This document shows, in pieces, positions 7,298-14,174 of a stretch of 52,527 bases of DNA. Every line of letters starts with the position of its first letter. Position 1 is the first letter of the stretch. Source of the stretch: SZUA-217 sp034658975 (GTDB lineage Bacteria; Actinomycetota; Acidimicrobiia; Spongiisociales; ZC4RG35); the NCBI GenBank assembly GCA_034658975.1, contig JAYEGJ010000159.1:1-52527 (forward strand). The letters run 5' to 3'. The translations under genes and the position numbers were made by a program. The notes under the pieces were generated by a model that did no database searches, had not been told where the DNA came from, and worked only from the letters and a program-made list of their open reading frames with translations.

Positions 7298-7606
7298 ATG
7301 CATCTAGGCAGGGTCGCCGGAACTCTGGTAGCCAGCCGCAAGGAAGCCCTGCTCTCGGGCTTGAAATTCCTTGTGGTCAAGCAACTGGACGAGGCCAACA
7401 TCGAGACTGGGTCCTATGTCGTTGCCGCCGATGCGGTGGGCGCCGGAGTGGGCGAAGTGGTGCTTTACGCGTCGGGTAGCTCGGCGCGTCAAACCGAGAT
7501 GACCAAAGACCGCCCCTGCGACGCGGTGATCATGGCCATTGTCGACTCATGGGACGTCGGCGGCGATGTGAAGTACCACAAGGGCCAGGAGGAATCCTCT
7601 GGATAG
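7298..7606 (+). CDS. BMC-P pentameric vertex protein (EutN/CcmL family), copy 1
   Basis: A 102-residue EutN/CcmL-type protein whose pentamers cap the twelve vertices of the shell. Family features are the start HLGRVAGTLVAS, the strand SYVVAADAVGAGVGEVVLY, the GSSAR stretch (65-69) and the terminal MAIVDSW. The length fits the family. It closely resembles the pentamer protein of H. ochraceum. No real Shine-Dalgarno sequence precedes the ATG, only AGAG near the hairpin, so low expression is likely, matching the few copies needed per shell. Its last codons carry the ribosome-binding site of the aldehyde dehydrogenase, and the two reading frames overlap by eight bases. Confidence 0.97.
   Translation: MHLGRVAGTLVASRKEALLSGLKFLVVKQLDEANIETGSYVVAADAVGAGVGEVVLYASGSSARQTEMTKDRPCDAVIMAIVDSWDVGGDVKYHKGQEESSG
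7587..7592 (+). promoter_or_regulatory. Shine-Dalgarno that decides a CTG start
   Basis: AGGAGG lies inside the end of bmcP, followed by a six-base spacer (AATCCT) and then CTG at 7599 in the aldehyde dehydrogenase frame. No ATG, GTG or TTG occurs in that frame until TTG 7719, which has no usable ribosome-binding site. Confidence 0.7.
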
Positions 7607-9068
7607 GCACGCACTCTCTGATTCGGAGATCAGGTCGATTATCGATCGGGTCAAGGGTCGGGTTGCCGCTGCCGAGTTCGCTGAGAGAACCGGTCCGGCT
7701 CTCCGGGCAGGCAAGGAATTGGAGGTCTCCCAAGTCGAGCTTGGCGATGGGATCCATCCCACGATCGACAAGGCCGTGGCCGCGGCGCGGAGGGCTTTCG
7801 AAGCCTCCCGGGACATGGGGCTCGAGGGCCGCAAGGCGTTGGTCGATGCCATGAGGGCGGCGATGCTGAGAGAAGGCGAACGCCTGGCCTACATGGCGGT
7901 TGAAGAGACGGGGATGGGCAGGGCAGAGGACAAAGCCGTCAAGAACCGCCTGGTCACAACCAAGACACCCGGTCCCGAGGACCTGGAGCCAACCGTGGTG
8001 ACTGGTGACGCGGGCATGATGATGACCGAGTACGCCCCGTACGGCGTCATTGGGTCGATCACGCCAACGACCAACCCGACCTCGACGATCATCAACAACT
8101 CGATAGCGATGACGGCCGCCGGGAATGCCGTCGTCTTCAACGTCCACCCCAGCGCCAGCCTCGTCTCTGTGGAGAACATCAAGCTTCTCAATCGGGCGAT
8201 TGTGGGTGCAGGCGGACCTCACGACCTGATCACTGCCGTACCCCATCCGACACTCGAGTCGGCCCGGGAGGTGATGTACCACCCTGACATCCCCGTTCTT
8301 CTGGTCACCGGTGGTCCCGGCGTGGTCAAGGAGGCGCTGAAGACGACGAAGAAGGTCATCGCAGCCGGCCCGGGGAATCCGCCTGTCGTCGTCGACCAGA
8401 CCGCCGACGTAGACGCTGCGGGAGCGGCCATCGTGAACGGGGCCTCCTTCGACAACAACGTGGTCTGCATCGACGAGAAGACGACCATCGTGATCGACTC
8501 GGTAGCGGATCGTCTGGTCCAGTCGATGGTCGGCAATGGTTCATACCGCCTCAAGGAGCATGAGCTGAAGCGAATCGAGAGAGTCATCTTCAAGGAGATG
8601 GGCCCGCCCAACAAGCCGGGAATGATCAACCCGGAGTTGATCGGGAAGAACGCCGGTGTGGTCCTTTCCGAGATCGGCATCACGGTCGATCGTGATGTCA
8701 GGCTCGTGGTTGCCGAGGTGCCCCGCGAGCACAATCTCGTCTGGACCGAGCAGATGTTGCCGGTGATGCCTGTAGTCCGGGTTCAGAATGTCGACGATGC
8801 AATCGATCTTGCGGTGCGATCGGAACACGGATTCAGGCACACGGCTTCGATCCATTCGACCAACGTCGACACCATCACTCGCATGGCGCGGGCGATGAAT
8901 TGCAGCATCTTCGTGGCCAATGGACCCAACTACAGCGGCCTGGGCGAGGGTGGTGAGGGCTTCACTTCCTTCTCGATCGCCAGCCCCACCGGCGAGGGTC
9001 TTTCCCGTCCCCGGCACTTCTCGCGTGCCCGTCGGGTCAGCGTGGTGGGGGCGCTCAGGATTGTCTGA
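7599..9068 (+). CDS. CoA-acylating aldehyde dehydrogenase (PduP/EutE-like), BMC core enzyme
   Basis: An aldehyde dehydrogenase of the BMC acylating type: acetaldehyde + CoA + NAD+ to acetyl-CoA + NADH. The nucleophile Cys290 sits in FDNNVVCIDEK, the arrangement of PduP/EutE, and TPTTNPTSTIINNS (Rossmann side) and GGEGFTSFSIA near the end also fit. The frame is open from 7572. The first standard start is TTG 7719, but that would remove a helix (LSDSEIRSIIDRVKGRVAAA, residues 6-25) that looks like an encapsulation peptide. AGGAGG lies six bases before CTG 7599, which I take as the start (489 residues). It overlaps the bmcP stop and the next BMC-T start, implying coupled translation. Confidence 0.93.
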   Translation: MDRHALSDSEIRSIIDRVKGRVAAAEFAERTGPALRAGKELEVSQVELGDGIHPTIDKAVAAARRAFEASRDMGLEGRKALVDAMRAAMLREGERLAYMAVEETGMGRAEDKAVKNRLVTTKTPGPEDLEPTVVTGDAGMMMTEYAPYGVIGSITPTTNPTSTIINNSIAMTAAGNAVVFNVHPSASLVSVENIKLLNRAIVGAGGPHDLITAVPHPTLESAREVMYHPDIPVLLVTGGPGVVKEALKTTKKVIAAGPGNPPVVVDQTADVDAAGAAIVNGASFDNNVVCIDEKTTIVIDSVADRLVQSMVGNGSYRLKEHELKRIERVIFKEMGPPNKPGMINPELIGKNAGVVLSEIGITVDRDVRLVVAEVPREHNLVWTEQMLPVMPVVRVQNVDDAIDLAVRSEHGFRHTASIHSTNVDTITRMARAMNCSIFVANGPNYSGLGEGGEGFTSFSIASPTGEGLSRPRHFSRARRVSVVGALRIV

Positions 9069-9657
9069 TCCAGCCATCGCCCTTCTTGAGTTCGACTCGA
9101 TCAGTGCCGGCATCGTGGCCGGCGACGCAATGGTCAAGTCGTCTCCGATCGGATCGATCTATGCGGGGACGGTGCACCCGGGAAAATACCTGGTGCTGGT
9201 GAGCGGGGACACCGCCAGCGTTGAGGTCGCCCTCGAATCGGGGGTCGACGCCGCCGGGAATCACATGTTGGACTCGGTGTTTCTGCCCGACATCCATCCC
9301 GACGTCGTCGTGGCGCTCGTGGGTGGCGCCAAATCGGCGCCGACCGACGGAGAGGCCCTCGGAATCGTCGAATCATCTTCCGTGGCCTCAGTGATCGATG
9401 CGGCCGACGCCGGGGTGAAGACCGCCAATATCGTCCTTTCCGGTGTCCGCATCGCCGACGGTCTGGGTGGCAAGGGCTACGTGCTCTTCGCCGGGGCGGT
9501 TGCCGAGGTCGAGGCCGCCACCGAAGCGGCCGTGGATCGGATCAGTGGTCATGGCAGCTTGATCAGGTCCGACGTGATTGCCCAACTTCATGAGGAGATG
9601 GCGGAGAATCTCGGGGCCAATCTTCGTTTCATGAAACGCGTGGAGACGAGGAACTGA
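9061..9657 (+). CDS. BMC-T shell protein, second (single-layer) type
   Basis: About 198 residues with two BMC domains in tandem: ALLEFDSISAGIVAGDAMVKSS begins the first and ALGIVESSSVASVIDAADAGVKTA the second, near residue 100. It resembles the H. ochraceum BMC-T1 class, whose trimers form one layer, and it is quite unlike the other BMC-T of this locus. The open frame runs far upstream through the dehydrogenase gene, but homology begins just after TTG 9061, which overlaps the dehydrogenase stop by eight bases. The ribosome-binding site is unclear (AGGA touches the TTG). The C-terminal helix after the second domain (EEMAENLGANLRFMKR) is longer than in the simplest members. Confidence 0.92.
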   Translation: MSDPAIALLEFDSISAGIVAGDAMVKSSPIGSIYAGTVHPGKYLVLVSGDTASVEVALESGVDAAGNHMLDSVFLPDIHPDVVVALVGGAKSAPTDGEALGIVESSSVASVIDAADAGVKTANIVLSGVRIADGLGGKGYVLFAGAVAEVEAATEAAVDRISGHGSLIRSDVIAQLHEEMAENLGANLRFMKRVETRN

Positions 9658-9658
9658 C

Positions 9659-9937
9659 GTGCAGTTGGCCCGCGTCCTGGGAAGTGTCGTCGCTACCGAG
9701 AAGACAGTGGGGCTGGAGGGCATCCGCTTCCTGGTGATCCAGCCACTGGACAAGCGCAAGCGCCCATCGGGAAGCACCGTGGTGGCAGCCGATGCGGTCC
9801 ACATGGCCGGACCCGGTGAGCTGGTCTATTTCGTCAGCTCACGCGAAGCGGCAGAGGCGTTGCCCCAAAGATTCGTTCCCGTCGACCACGCCGTGGTGGG
9901 GATCGTCGATCAGGTGCATCTGGAGGAGGAGGAATGA
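9659..9937 (+). CDS. BMC-P pentameric vertex protein, copy 2
   Basis: A 92-residue EutN/CcmL-family protein: QLARVLGSVVATEKTVGLEGIRFLV at the N-terminus and HAVVGIVDQV near the end are the family's strands. In place of the usual GSSAR it has SSREA, and the middle loop (LDKRKRPSGS) is basic, so it is a diverged paralogue rather than a duplicate of copy 1. The start is GTG 9659 with GAGGA six bases upstream; the previous gene stops one base before. The tail is acidic (LEEEE), encoded by GGAGGAGGAGGA, which doubles as the ribosome-binding site of the next gene. Confidence 0.94.
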   Translation: MQLARVLGSVVATEKTVGLEGIRFLVIQPLDKRKRPSGSTVVAADAVHMAGPGELVYFVSSREAAEALPQRFVPVDHAVVGIVDQVHLEEEE

Positions 9938-10221
9938 AAGTCGGCAAGGTCGTGGGCACGGTCGTGTCCACGGTGGCCATTCCGCTCTTGGACAACCACC
10001 GGCTGCTCGTCTGCGATATCCAGGATGTCGAGGGAGATCCCGCGGGGTACACGATTGCTGTTGATGTAGTCGATTCCGGTGTCGGCGACACCGTCTTGAT
10101 TGTCGACGAAGGGAACTCGGCCCGCCAGATCCTCGGTCTCGACTGGGGCGCCATCCGCGCCGTCGTGGTGGGCATCGTCGACGAGCTGGTCATCGACGGG
10201 GAGTCGCGGGATGTCGTTTAG
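9934..10221 (+). CDS. BMC-P pentameric vertex protein, copy 3
   Basis: A 95-residue EutN/CcmL-family protein: KVGKVVGTVVSTVAIPLLDNHRLLV, then SGVGDTVLIVDEGNSARQIL with the conserved NSAR, and VVVGIVDELVI near the end. It starts with an ATGA overlap with copy 2 and has a very strong Shine-Dalgarno stretch (GGAGGAGGAGGA). Three different BMC-P proteins in one locus suggest mixed or specialised vertices. It is the last gene of the BMC run and overlaps the convergent flavoprotein gene by four bases (TTAG), with no terminator between them. Confidence 0.95.
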   Translation: MKVGKVVGTVVSTVAIPLLDNHRLLVCDIQDVEGDPAGYTIAVDVVDSGVGDTVLIVDEGNSARQILGLDWGAIRAVVVGIVDELVIDGESRDVV

Positions 10222-10766
10222 CTCTTCGGTGGGGTGTCCCAGTCCTGGACGTCCTTGCCCTCCTCGCGGGCCATGATGTCGAGGGCGGCCACAGCTCCGG
10301 CGCCGGCCGAGATGATTGCCTGGCTCCGGGCAGGCCTCACCGACCGTCCGACCACATAGACCTTGTCCACCGAGGATCGATTGTCGCGGTCCACAACGAT
10401 GGCACCGCTGTCGTCAATCTCCACGCCGAGCGCCAGGGCCAATTCGGGGTTCTTCCCCTCGGTCAAGATCAGATACTCCGCCTCGTGGGAGCCGGACTCG
10501 GTCGACACGGTGAACACCCCGTTGATGGTGACTGATGAGACCTCCTCGGTGATGATCTCGGTTCCGAACTCCATCACCTGCTTCCGGGCTATCTGTTGGA
10601 ACTCGGTCCCGGAGACGTCGGGGAGCCCGAGGTAGTTGTGGAGGTAGGCGTAGTTCATGGCCGTCTTGTCGGTCCCGAAGACCTTCACGTTGTGGCCGTT
10701 CTTTGATAGGAAGAGTGCGGCGGACAGGCCGCCGGGCCCGTCGCCGACGGTGATCACATTTGCCAT
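10218..10766 (-). CDS. half-length thioredoxin-reductase-like FAD protein
   Basis: About 182 residues. The N-terminus carries a dinucleotide-binding turn (GDGPGGLSAALFL), with Asp at a place where Ala is usual. The C-terminus has the typical end of the thioredoxin reductase FAD domain (KVYVVGRSV, SQAIISAGAGAVAALDI, DWDTPP). The NADPH domain and its CxxC disulfide, which would lie between these halves in the usual enzyme of about 310 residues, are absent, so it cannot act as a normal thioredoxin reductase. It may bind FAD and act with a partner. ATG 10766 is preferred to GTG 10787 because the fold begins there. It converges on the BMC operon and may or may not be related to it. Confidence 0.8.
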   Translation of the reverse strand: MANVITVGDGPGGLSAALFLSKNGHNVKVFGTDKTAMNYAYLHNYLGLPDVSGTEFQQIARKQVMEFGTEIITEEVSSVTINGVFTVSTESGSHEAEYLILTEGKNPELALALGVEIDDSGAIVVDRDNRSSVDKVYVVGRSVRPARSQAIISAGAGAVAALDIMAREEGKDVQDWDTPPKS

Positions 10767-10808
10767 GGGTATTCCAACAACGGTCACGCTCCGCCTATGC
10801 CGGTGGGC

Positions 10809-11987
10809 TCAGGTTGATGCGGTCAACGCCAGGGCCGAAAAGGCGGCCACCGATCGAGCCCCTCTGACCAGGTCATCGACGTTGATGAACTCGTCGCGGG
10901 CATGCATCTCGGAGAAACGTCCCGGACCGAATGTCACTGCCTCAATGCCCGCCGAGTTGATCAGATGCCGTACATCGCTCGAGTACGGCGTTCCGAACAG
11001 ATCTACGTCATCCCCGAACATCTGCAAGGACTGAGACATGAATTTCACCGCGGCGCAGTCCGACGGGATCTCGGCCGGTTCGTAGACGCCTTCTTCATCG
11101 GCCACGGCCAGTGTGAAGTCGTCGTCTGGGAGCGTTTTCATCAGGGCACGAGACATCGATTCCAACACCGAGTGGACAGTCTCGCCAGGGATCATCCGTC
11201 GGTCGACCAAGACCTGGCACTGGCCCGGCACCATGCTCGGGATGACTCCGGAGTGGATCACGGTCGCGGTCCAATTGGGTGCTCCGAGTAGGGCGTGACG
11301 TGAAGTCGGGTTGCGCTGGAGTCGCTCGATCGCGCCGAGGACGGCCGGGAGTCTTTCGATTGGGTTGTCGGTCAGGTCGGGCCGTGACGCGTGGCCGGCC
11401 CGGCCGTGGAGGGTGATCCGTATTGTCATCAGGCCTCGCTGAGCGACACCAAGGCGCAATTCAGTAGGTTCGAGCACGATCCCGATCGGGGCCGTGAACC
11501 CGGCTCCAATCAGAGATTCCGTGCCGGGCTCCCCCCGCTCCTCGCCCATCGCGAAGTGCAGTACCAACCCCTCGCCAAGAGATTCGGCCGCCAGCCATTG
11601 TGCGACGGCAACTTGGATAGCCAGTCCACCTTTCATGTCGCAGGCTCCTCTCCCGTGGACGGCGCCCTCCGCCACCACACCGGCATACGGCTCAAAGCGC
11701 CATTGGTCGGCGTCGTCGACAGGGACAGTGTCGAGATGCCCGTTGAGCAAGACTCTGGCATCGCCACCTCCGATCACCGCCAGGCTCGGCCGGGCTTCGG
11801 CTCCAATGAGGGTCGTCTCGTATCCGCAGGATCCAAGTTCGTCGTCGATCAGCAATGCCAGGTCGCGTTCGGGGTGCTCACCGTTGACCGATGGGACACT
11901 GACGAAACGGGACGTCAGGTTGGCCAGACGATCGCCTGAGAGATGGGGGGCAGCAGCTACCAGTTGTGCCAGATCCGAGGATTCCAC
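10809..11987 (-). CDS. M20-family metallo-hydrolase (ArgE/DapE/CPG2-like)
   Basis: A 392-residue zinc hydrolase that removes acyl or peptidyl groups from amino acids or related amides. The metal ligands are all visible: HLD (GHLDTVPVD), Asp in GACDMKGG, the Glu pair in GEERGEPG, Glu in LEPTEL and the late His in EMHARDEF. The lid domain HGRAGHASRPD with its His is also present. The exact substrate cannot be read; deacetylase and desuccinylase relatives look alike. The open frame goes on upstream, but homology begins at GTG 11987, which also leaves a 54 bp divergent gap to the glycosylase gene. A separate DapE-like gene exists at 44709, so this one probably has another substrate. Confidence 0.9.
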   Translation of the reverse strand: MESSDLAQLVAAAPHLSGDRLANLTSRFVSVPSVNGEHPERDLALLIDDELGSCGYETTLIGAEARPSLAVIGGGDARVLLNGHLDTVPVDDADQWRFEPYAGVVAEGAVHGRGACDMKGGLAIQVAVAQWLAAESLGEGLVLHFAMGEERGEPGTESLIGAGFTAPIGIVLEPTELRLGVAQRGLMTIRITLHGRAGHASRPDLTDNPIERLPAVLGAIERLQRNPTSRHALLGAPNWTATVIHSGVIPSMVPGQCQVLVDRRMIPGETVHSVLESMSRALMKTLPDDDFTLAVADEEGVYEPAEIPSDCAAVKFMSQSLQMFGDDVDLFGTPYSSDVRHLINSAGIEAVTFGPGRFSEMHARDEFINVDDLVRGARSVAAFSALALTAST

Positions 11988-12041
11988 AAGACAACCGAAC
12001 CTAGTGGCCCGTTTACGTCGCCCATAGGCCAGGATGATGTC

Positions 12042-12917
12042 TTGGGAACTCGCAGACTCTCCATTGACGGGCCACTTGACCTTCGTCGGACCTTGTCTCC
12101 GCTGCACGGGCGGATGGCAGACGACGGGTGGTGGTTGTCGGCGCGCACTCCCGATGGGCCGGGAAGCCTCCGAATCAGCAGGACCCGGAAAGAATTGGTG
12201 GGCGAGGCATGGGGCGATGGATCTAGCTGGCTTCTCGAGCGTCTGGGGTCGATCGGCGGTCTCACCGATGACCCATCGCAGTTCTCCCCGGACCATGAGA
12301 TTGTCTCCGAGCTTCATCGCCGCAATCCGGGATACCGGTATGGGCGAACAGACATGGTCTTCGACGCTCTGATCGTGGCGATATGTGGGCAGAAGGTGAC
12401 CGGCAAAGAGGCCGGTCGGGCGATGCGTGGTCTCTATCGCAGTTTCTCCGAGCCCGCCCCTGGTCCCAACGATTGGCTGCGTCTCCCACCTAACCCTGTG
12501 CGGATGGCCGAAGCCCCCTACTGGCAATTTCACGAGCTTCACCTCGAGAAGAAGAGAGCGGACATCATCCGTCGTGTGTCCGCTGCACACGAAACGATCG
12601 TCTCGCTCGCGTCTCAGCCGGCCGGTGACGCGGCGACAGTATTGAGCTCGTTTCCCGGCGTAGGGAAGTGGAGTGTGGCAAAGACGCTGGAGGTCTCCCA
12701 TGGCGATCCCGACCAGGTGGCCGTGGGGGACTTCCATCTCAAGCACCTGGTCGTTCATCATCTAACCGGCCGCGATCGCGGCACCGACGAGGAGATGCTC
12801 GAGCTTCTCGAGCCCTTCAGGCCCCATCGAGGGCGGGTTGTCCGGCTACTCGCTCTATTCGGTCACGAACCGAAGTTCGGGCCGCGCATGGCAGTGCGCG
12901 ACATCACTCCGATGTGA
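12042..12917 (+). CDS. DNA-3-methyladenine glycosylase II-like base-excision enzyme
   Basis: About 291 residues of the AlkA/HhH-GPD superfamily, in the actinobacterial form with an N-terminal domain beginning LSIDGPLDLRRTLSPLHG. The helix-hairpin-helix is FPGVGKWSVAKT and the catalytic Asp lies in VAVGDFHL; the tail ELLEPFRPHRGRVVRLL is typical. It removes alkylated purines from DNA. The frame is open upstream to 11943, but that would overlap the M20 gene; TTG 12042 with AGGA eight to nine bases before it fits relatives. It overlaps the convergent membrane-protein gene by 14 bp. Confidence 0.88.
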   Translation: MGTRRLSIDGPLDLRRTLSPLHGRMADDGWWLSARTPDGPGSLRISRTRKELVGEAWGDGSSWLLERLGSIGGLTDDPSQFSPDHEIVSELHRRNPGYRYGRTDMVFDALIVAICGQKVTGKEAGRAMRGLYRSFSEPAPGPNDWLRLPPNPVRMAEAPYWQFHELHLEKKRADIIRRVSAAHETIVSLASQPAGDAATVLSSFPGVGKWSVAKTLEVSHGDPDQVAVGDFHLKHLVVHHLTGRDRGTDEEMLELLEPFRPHRGRVVRLLALFGHEPKFGPRMAVRDITPM

Positions 12918-13245
12918 TGCGAAGGTAGGGCCACATAGGCGACACCACAGCAACCATGGGCAGGATCATGAGTGCAGAGAGGTGGGGAGGAGAGCGCTCG
13001 CCAGCATGCCGATCCAGCCACCGAACCGCACCTTCTGAGTGCGGAATCGTTTCGGTCCGTCGAAGCTGAGCAGATAAGCGCCCGCCAAGCGCACCGGCCA
13101 GTCCCGACACGAGAATCCAGACAAGCACCCAGGCCTGGTAGTCGACCTGGCTGACATTGAGGAAAAAGATCCACGCGCCCAGGATCATGATCACGAACCC
13201 GACGAATCGGGCAAATGCCACGCCCATCCAGCGCAGCAGGCTCAC
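12904..13245 (-). CDS. small membrane protein of unknown function
   Basis: A 113-residue protein with three likely membrane helices (about residues 5-28, 32-55 and 90-107). A polar stretch between the second and third contains many Arg and His residues. No family recognised. GTG 13245 is chosen because GGAGAG lies six bases upstream at the end of the esterase gene and the two genes are two bases apart, so they are probably coupled. The C-terminus overlaps the convergent glycosylase gene by 14 bp. Confidence 0.7.
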   Translation of the reverse strand: MSLLRWMGVAFARFVGFVIMILGAWIFFLNVSQVDYQAWVLVWILVSGLAGALGGRLSAQLRRTETIPHSEGAVRWLDRHAGERSPPHLSALMILPMVAVVSPMWPYLRITSE

Positions 13246-13247
13246 CG

Positions 13248-14174
13248 CTATCTCTCCAACCAGGTGACTATCAGGTCGCCCACCCAATCCGGGTCACGTA
13301 GTTCGTTGTGGCGAGCGTCCTCCACCAATTCCAGGAGAGACTCCGAACCTGCCTCCTTCAGCTCGTTGTGGAAGGAGACGGCAAAGGAGTCGTCCACGAA
13401 AACGTCGCGGTCGCCATACATGATCAAGCTGATGAGGTCGGTGTTCTCATCGGTCAGATTGTGCGGGTTCCCGGCGGCCCAGGCTTCGGGCTCCGCCTCC
13501 GGTCCGGCGCCGAAGAAGGGGAGCATCACGATCCCCAAGCGGTCGATGTCATAGGGCCCGGCCAGACCGACGAACCGGTCGGGAACCCCCAACCCGTCGA
13601 CGGGACAATCCTCGGCGTAAGCATCACCCTTGAGGGCGACGATCGCCGATATATGAGCACCGGCCGAGTGGCCGATCAGTGTCACAGTGCCATCCGAATC
13701 CGGGTGGGCTGCCGCGTAGCGGACGGCACAGGCGACATCGTCGACGGCATCCGGGAAGCCGGGCTGCTCGAGCGCAAGCTGATACGGGGTGTTGATGGTC
13801 ATGAACCCCTCGTCATTGAGGAAACTGGCCAGTGGCCGCATGATCGATGGATCCCCCGCAACCCAACTGCCGCCGTGAACCAGCACGATTGCCGGGAAAG
13901 GGCCATCTCCGTCCGGTACGCCGATCTCGACCCCGATGTCGGGGAGTTCGACGACTGTGGTGGTCGTCGTCGGCGGGACGGTGGTGGTCGTCGTCGGCGG
14001 GATCGTCGTGGTGGTGGTCGTGCTCGTTGTCGTGCTCGTCGTCGTGGGCGCGGCGGTGCTCGTTGTCGTCGGTTCAACCGTGTTCGTCGACGCCGCCGCA
14101 TCCGGCGAGCAGGCCGAGGCGACCAGCGCGAAGGCTATGAGAGCAGCGAGGCTGCGGCTTCGTCTACGTGCCAT
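13248..14174 (-). CDS. alpha/beta-hydrolase esterase lipoprotein (BD-FAE/HSL-like)
   Basis: A 308-residue lipoprotein with lipobox LVASAC (Cys22), then a Thr/Pro-rich spacer of about 45 residues and a carboxylesterase domain. The oxyanion motif HGGSW is at 100-104, the nucleophile Ser170 in GHSAGAH, the acid probably Asp257 in GDRDVF and His289 in DARHNE. It should hydrolyse ester bonds outside the cell; natural substrate unknown. The ATG at 14174 lies inside the end of pgl (40 bp overlap), and the signal peptide fits this start. The spacer is encoded by short tandem repeats. Confidence 0.9.
   Translation of the reverse strand: MARRRSRSLAALIAFALVASACSPDAAASTNTVEPTTTSTAAPTTTSTTTSTTTTTTIPPTTTTTVPPTTTTTVVELPDIGVEIGVPDGDGPFPAIVLVHGGSWVAGDPSIMRPLASFLNDEGFMTINTPYQLALEQPGFPDAVDDVACAVRYAAAHPDSDGTVTLIGHSAGAHISAIVALKGDAYAEDCPVDGLGVPDRFVGLAGPYDIDRLGIVMLPFFGAGPEAEPEAWAAGNPHNLTDENTDLISLIMYGDRDVFVDDSFAVSFHNELKEAGSESLLELVEDARHNELRDPDWVGDLIVTWLER
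13956..14002. repeat. tandem 24-bp repeat in the esterase spacer
   Basis: Two nearly identical 24-base units, each with GGTGGTCGTCGTCGGCGGGA on the plus strand, encode consecutive Pro-Pro-Thr-rich segments of the lipoprotein spacer. More degenerate GTC/GTG repeats follow to about 14080. Such tracts change length easily and would alter how far the esterase domain stands from the membrane. Confidence 0.7.

Noticed and set aside
8920..9060. Upstream extension of the second BMC-T frame.
   Set aside because: It lies inside the dehydrogenase gene and encodes an Arg/Pro/Ala-rich shadow; BMC homology begins just after TTG 9061.
10809..12761. A 650-codon minus-strand frame containing the M20 hydrolase.
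   Set aside because: Codons beyond 11987 run antisense through the glycosylase gene and show no M20 homology; GTG 11987 gives the family length.
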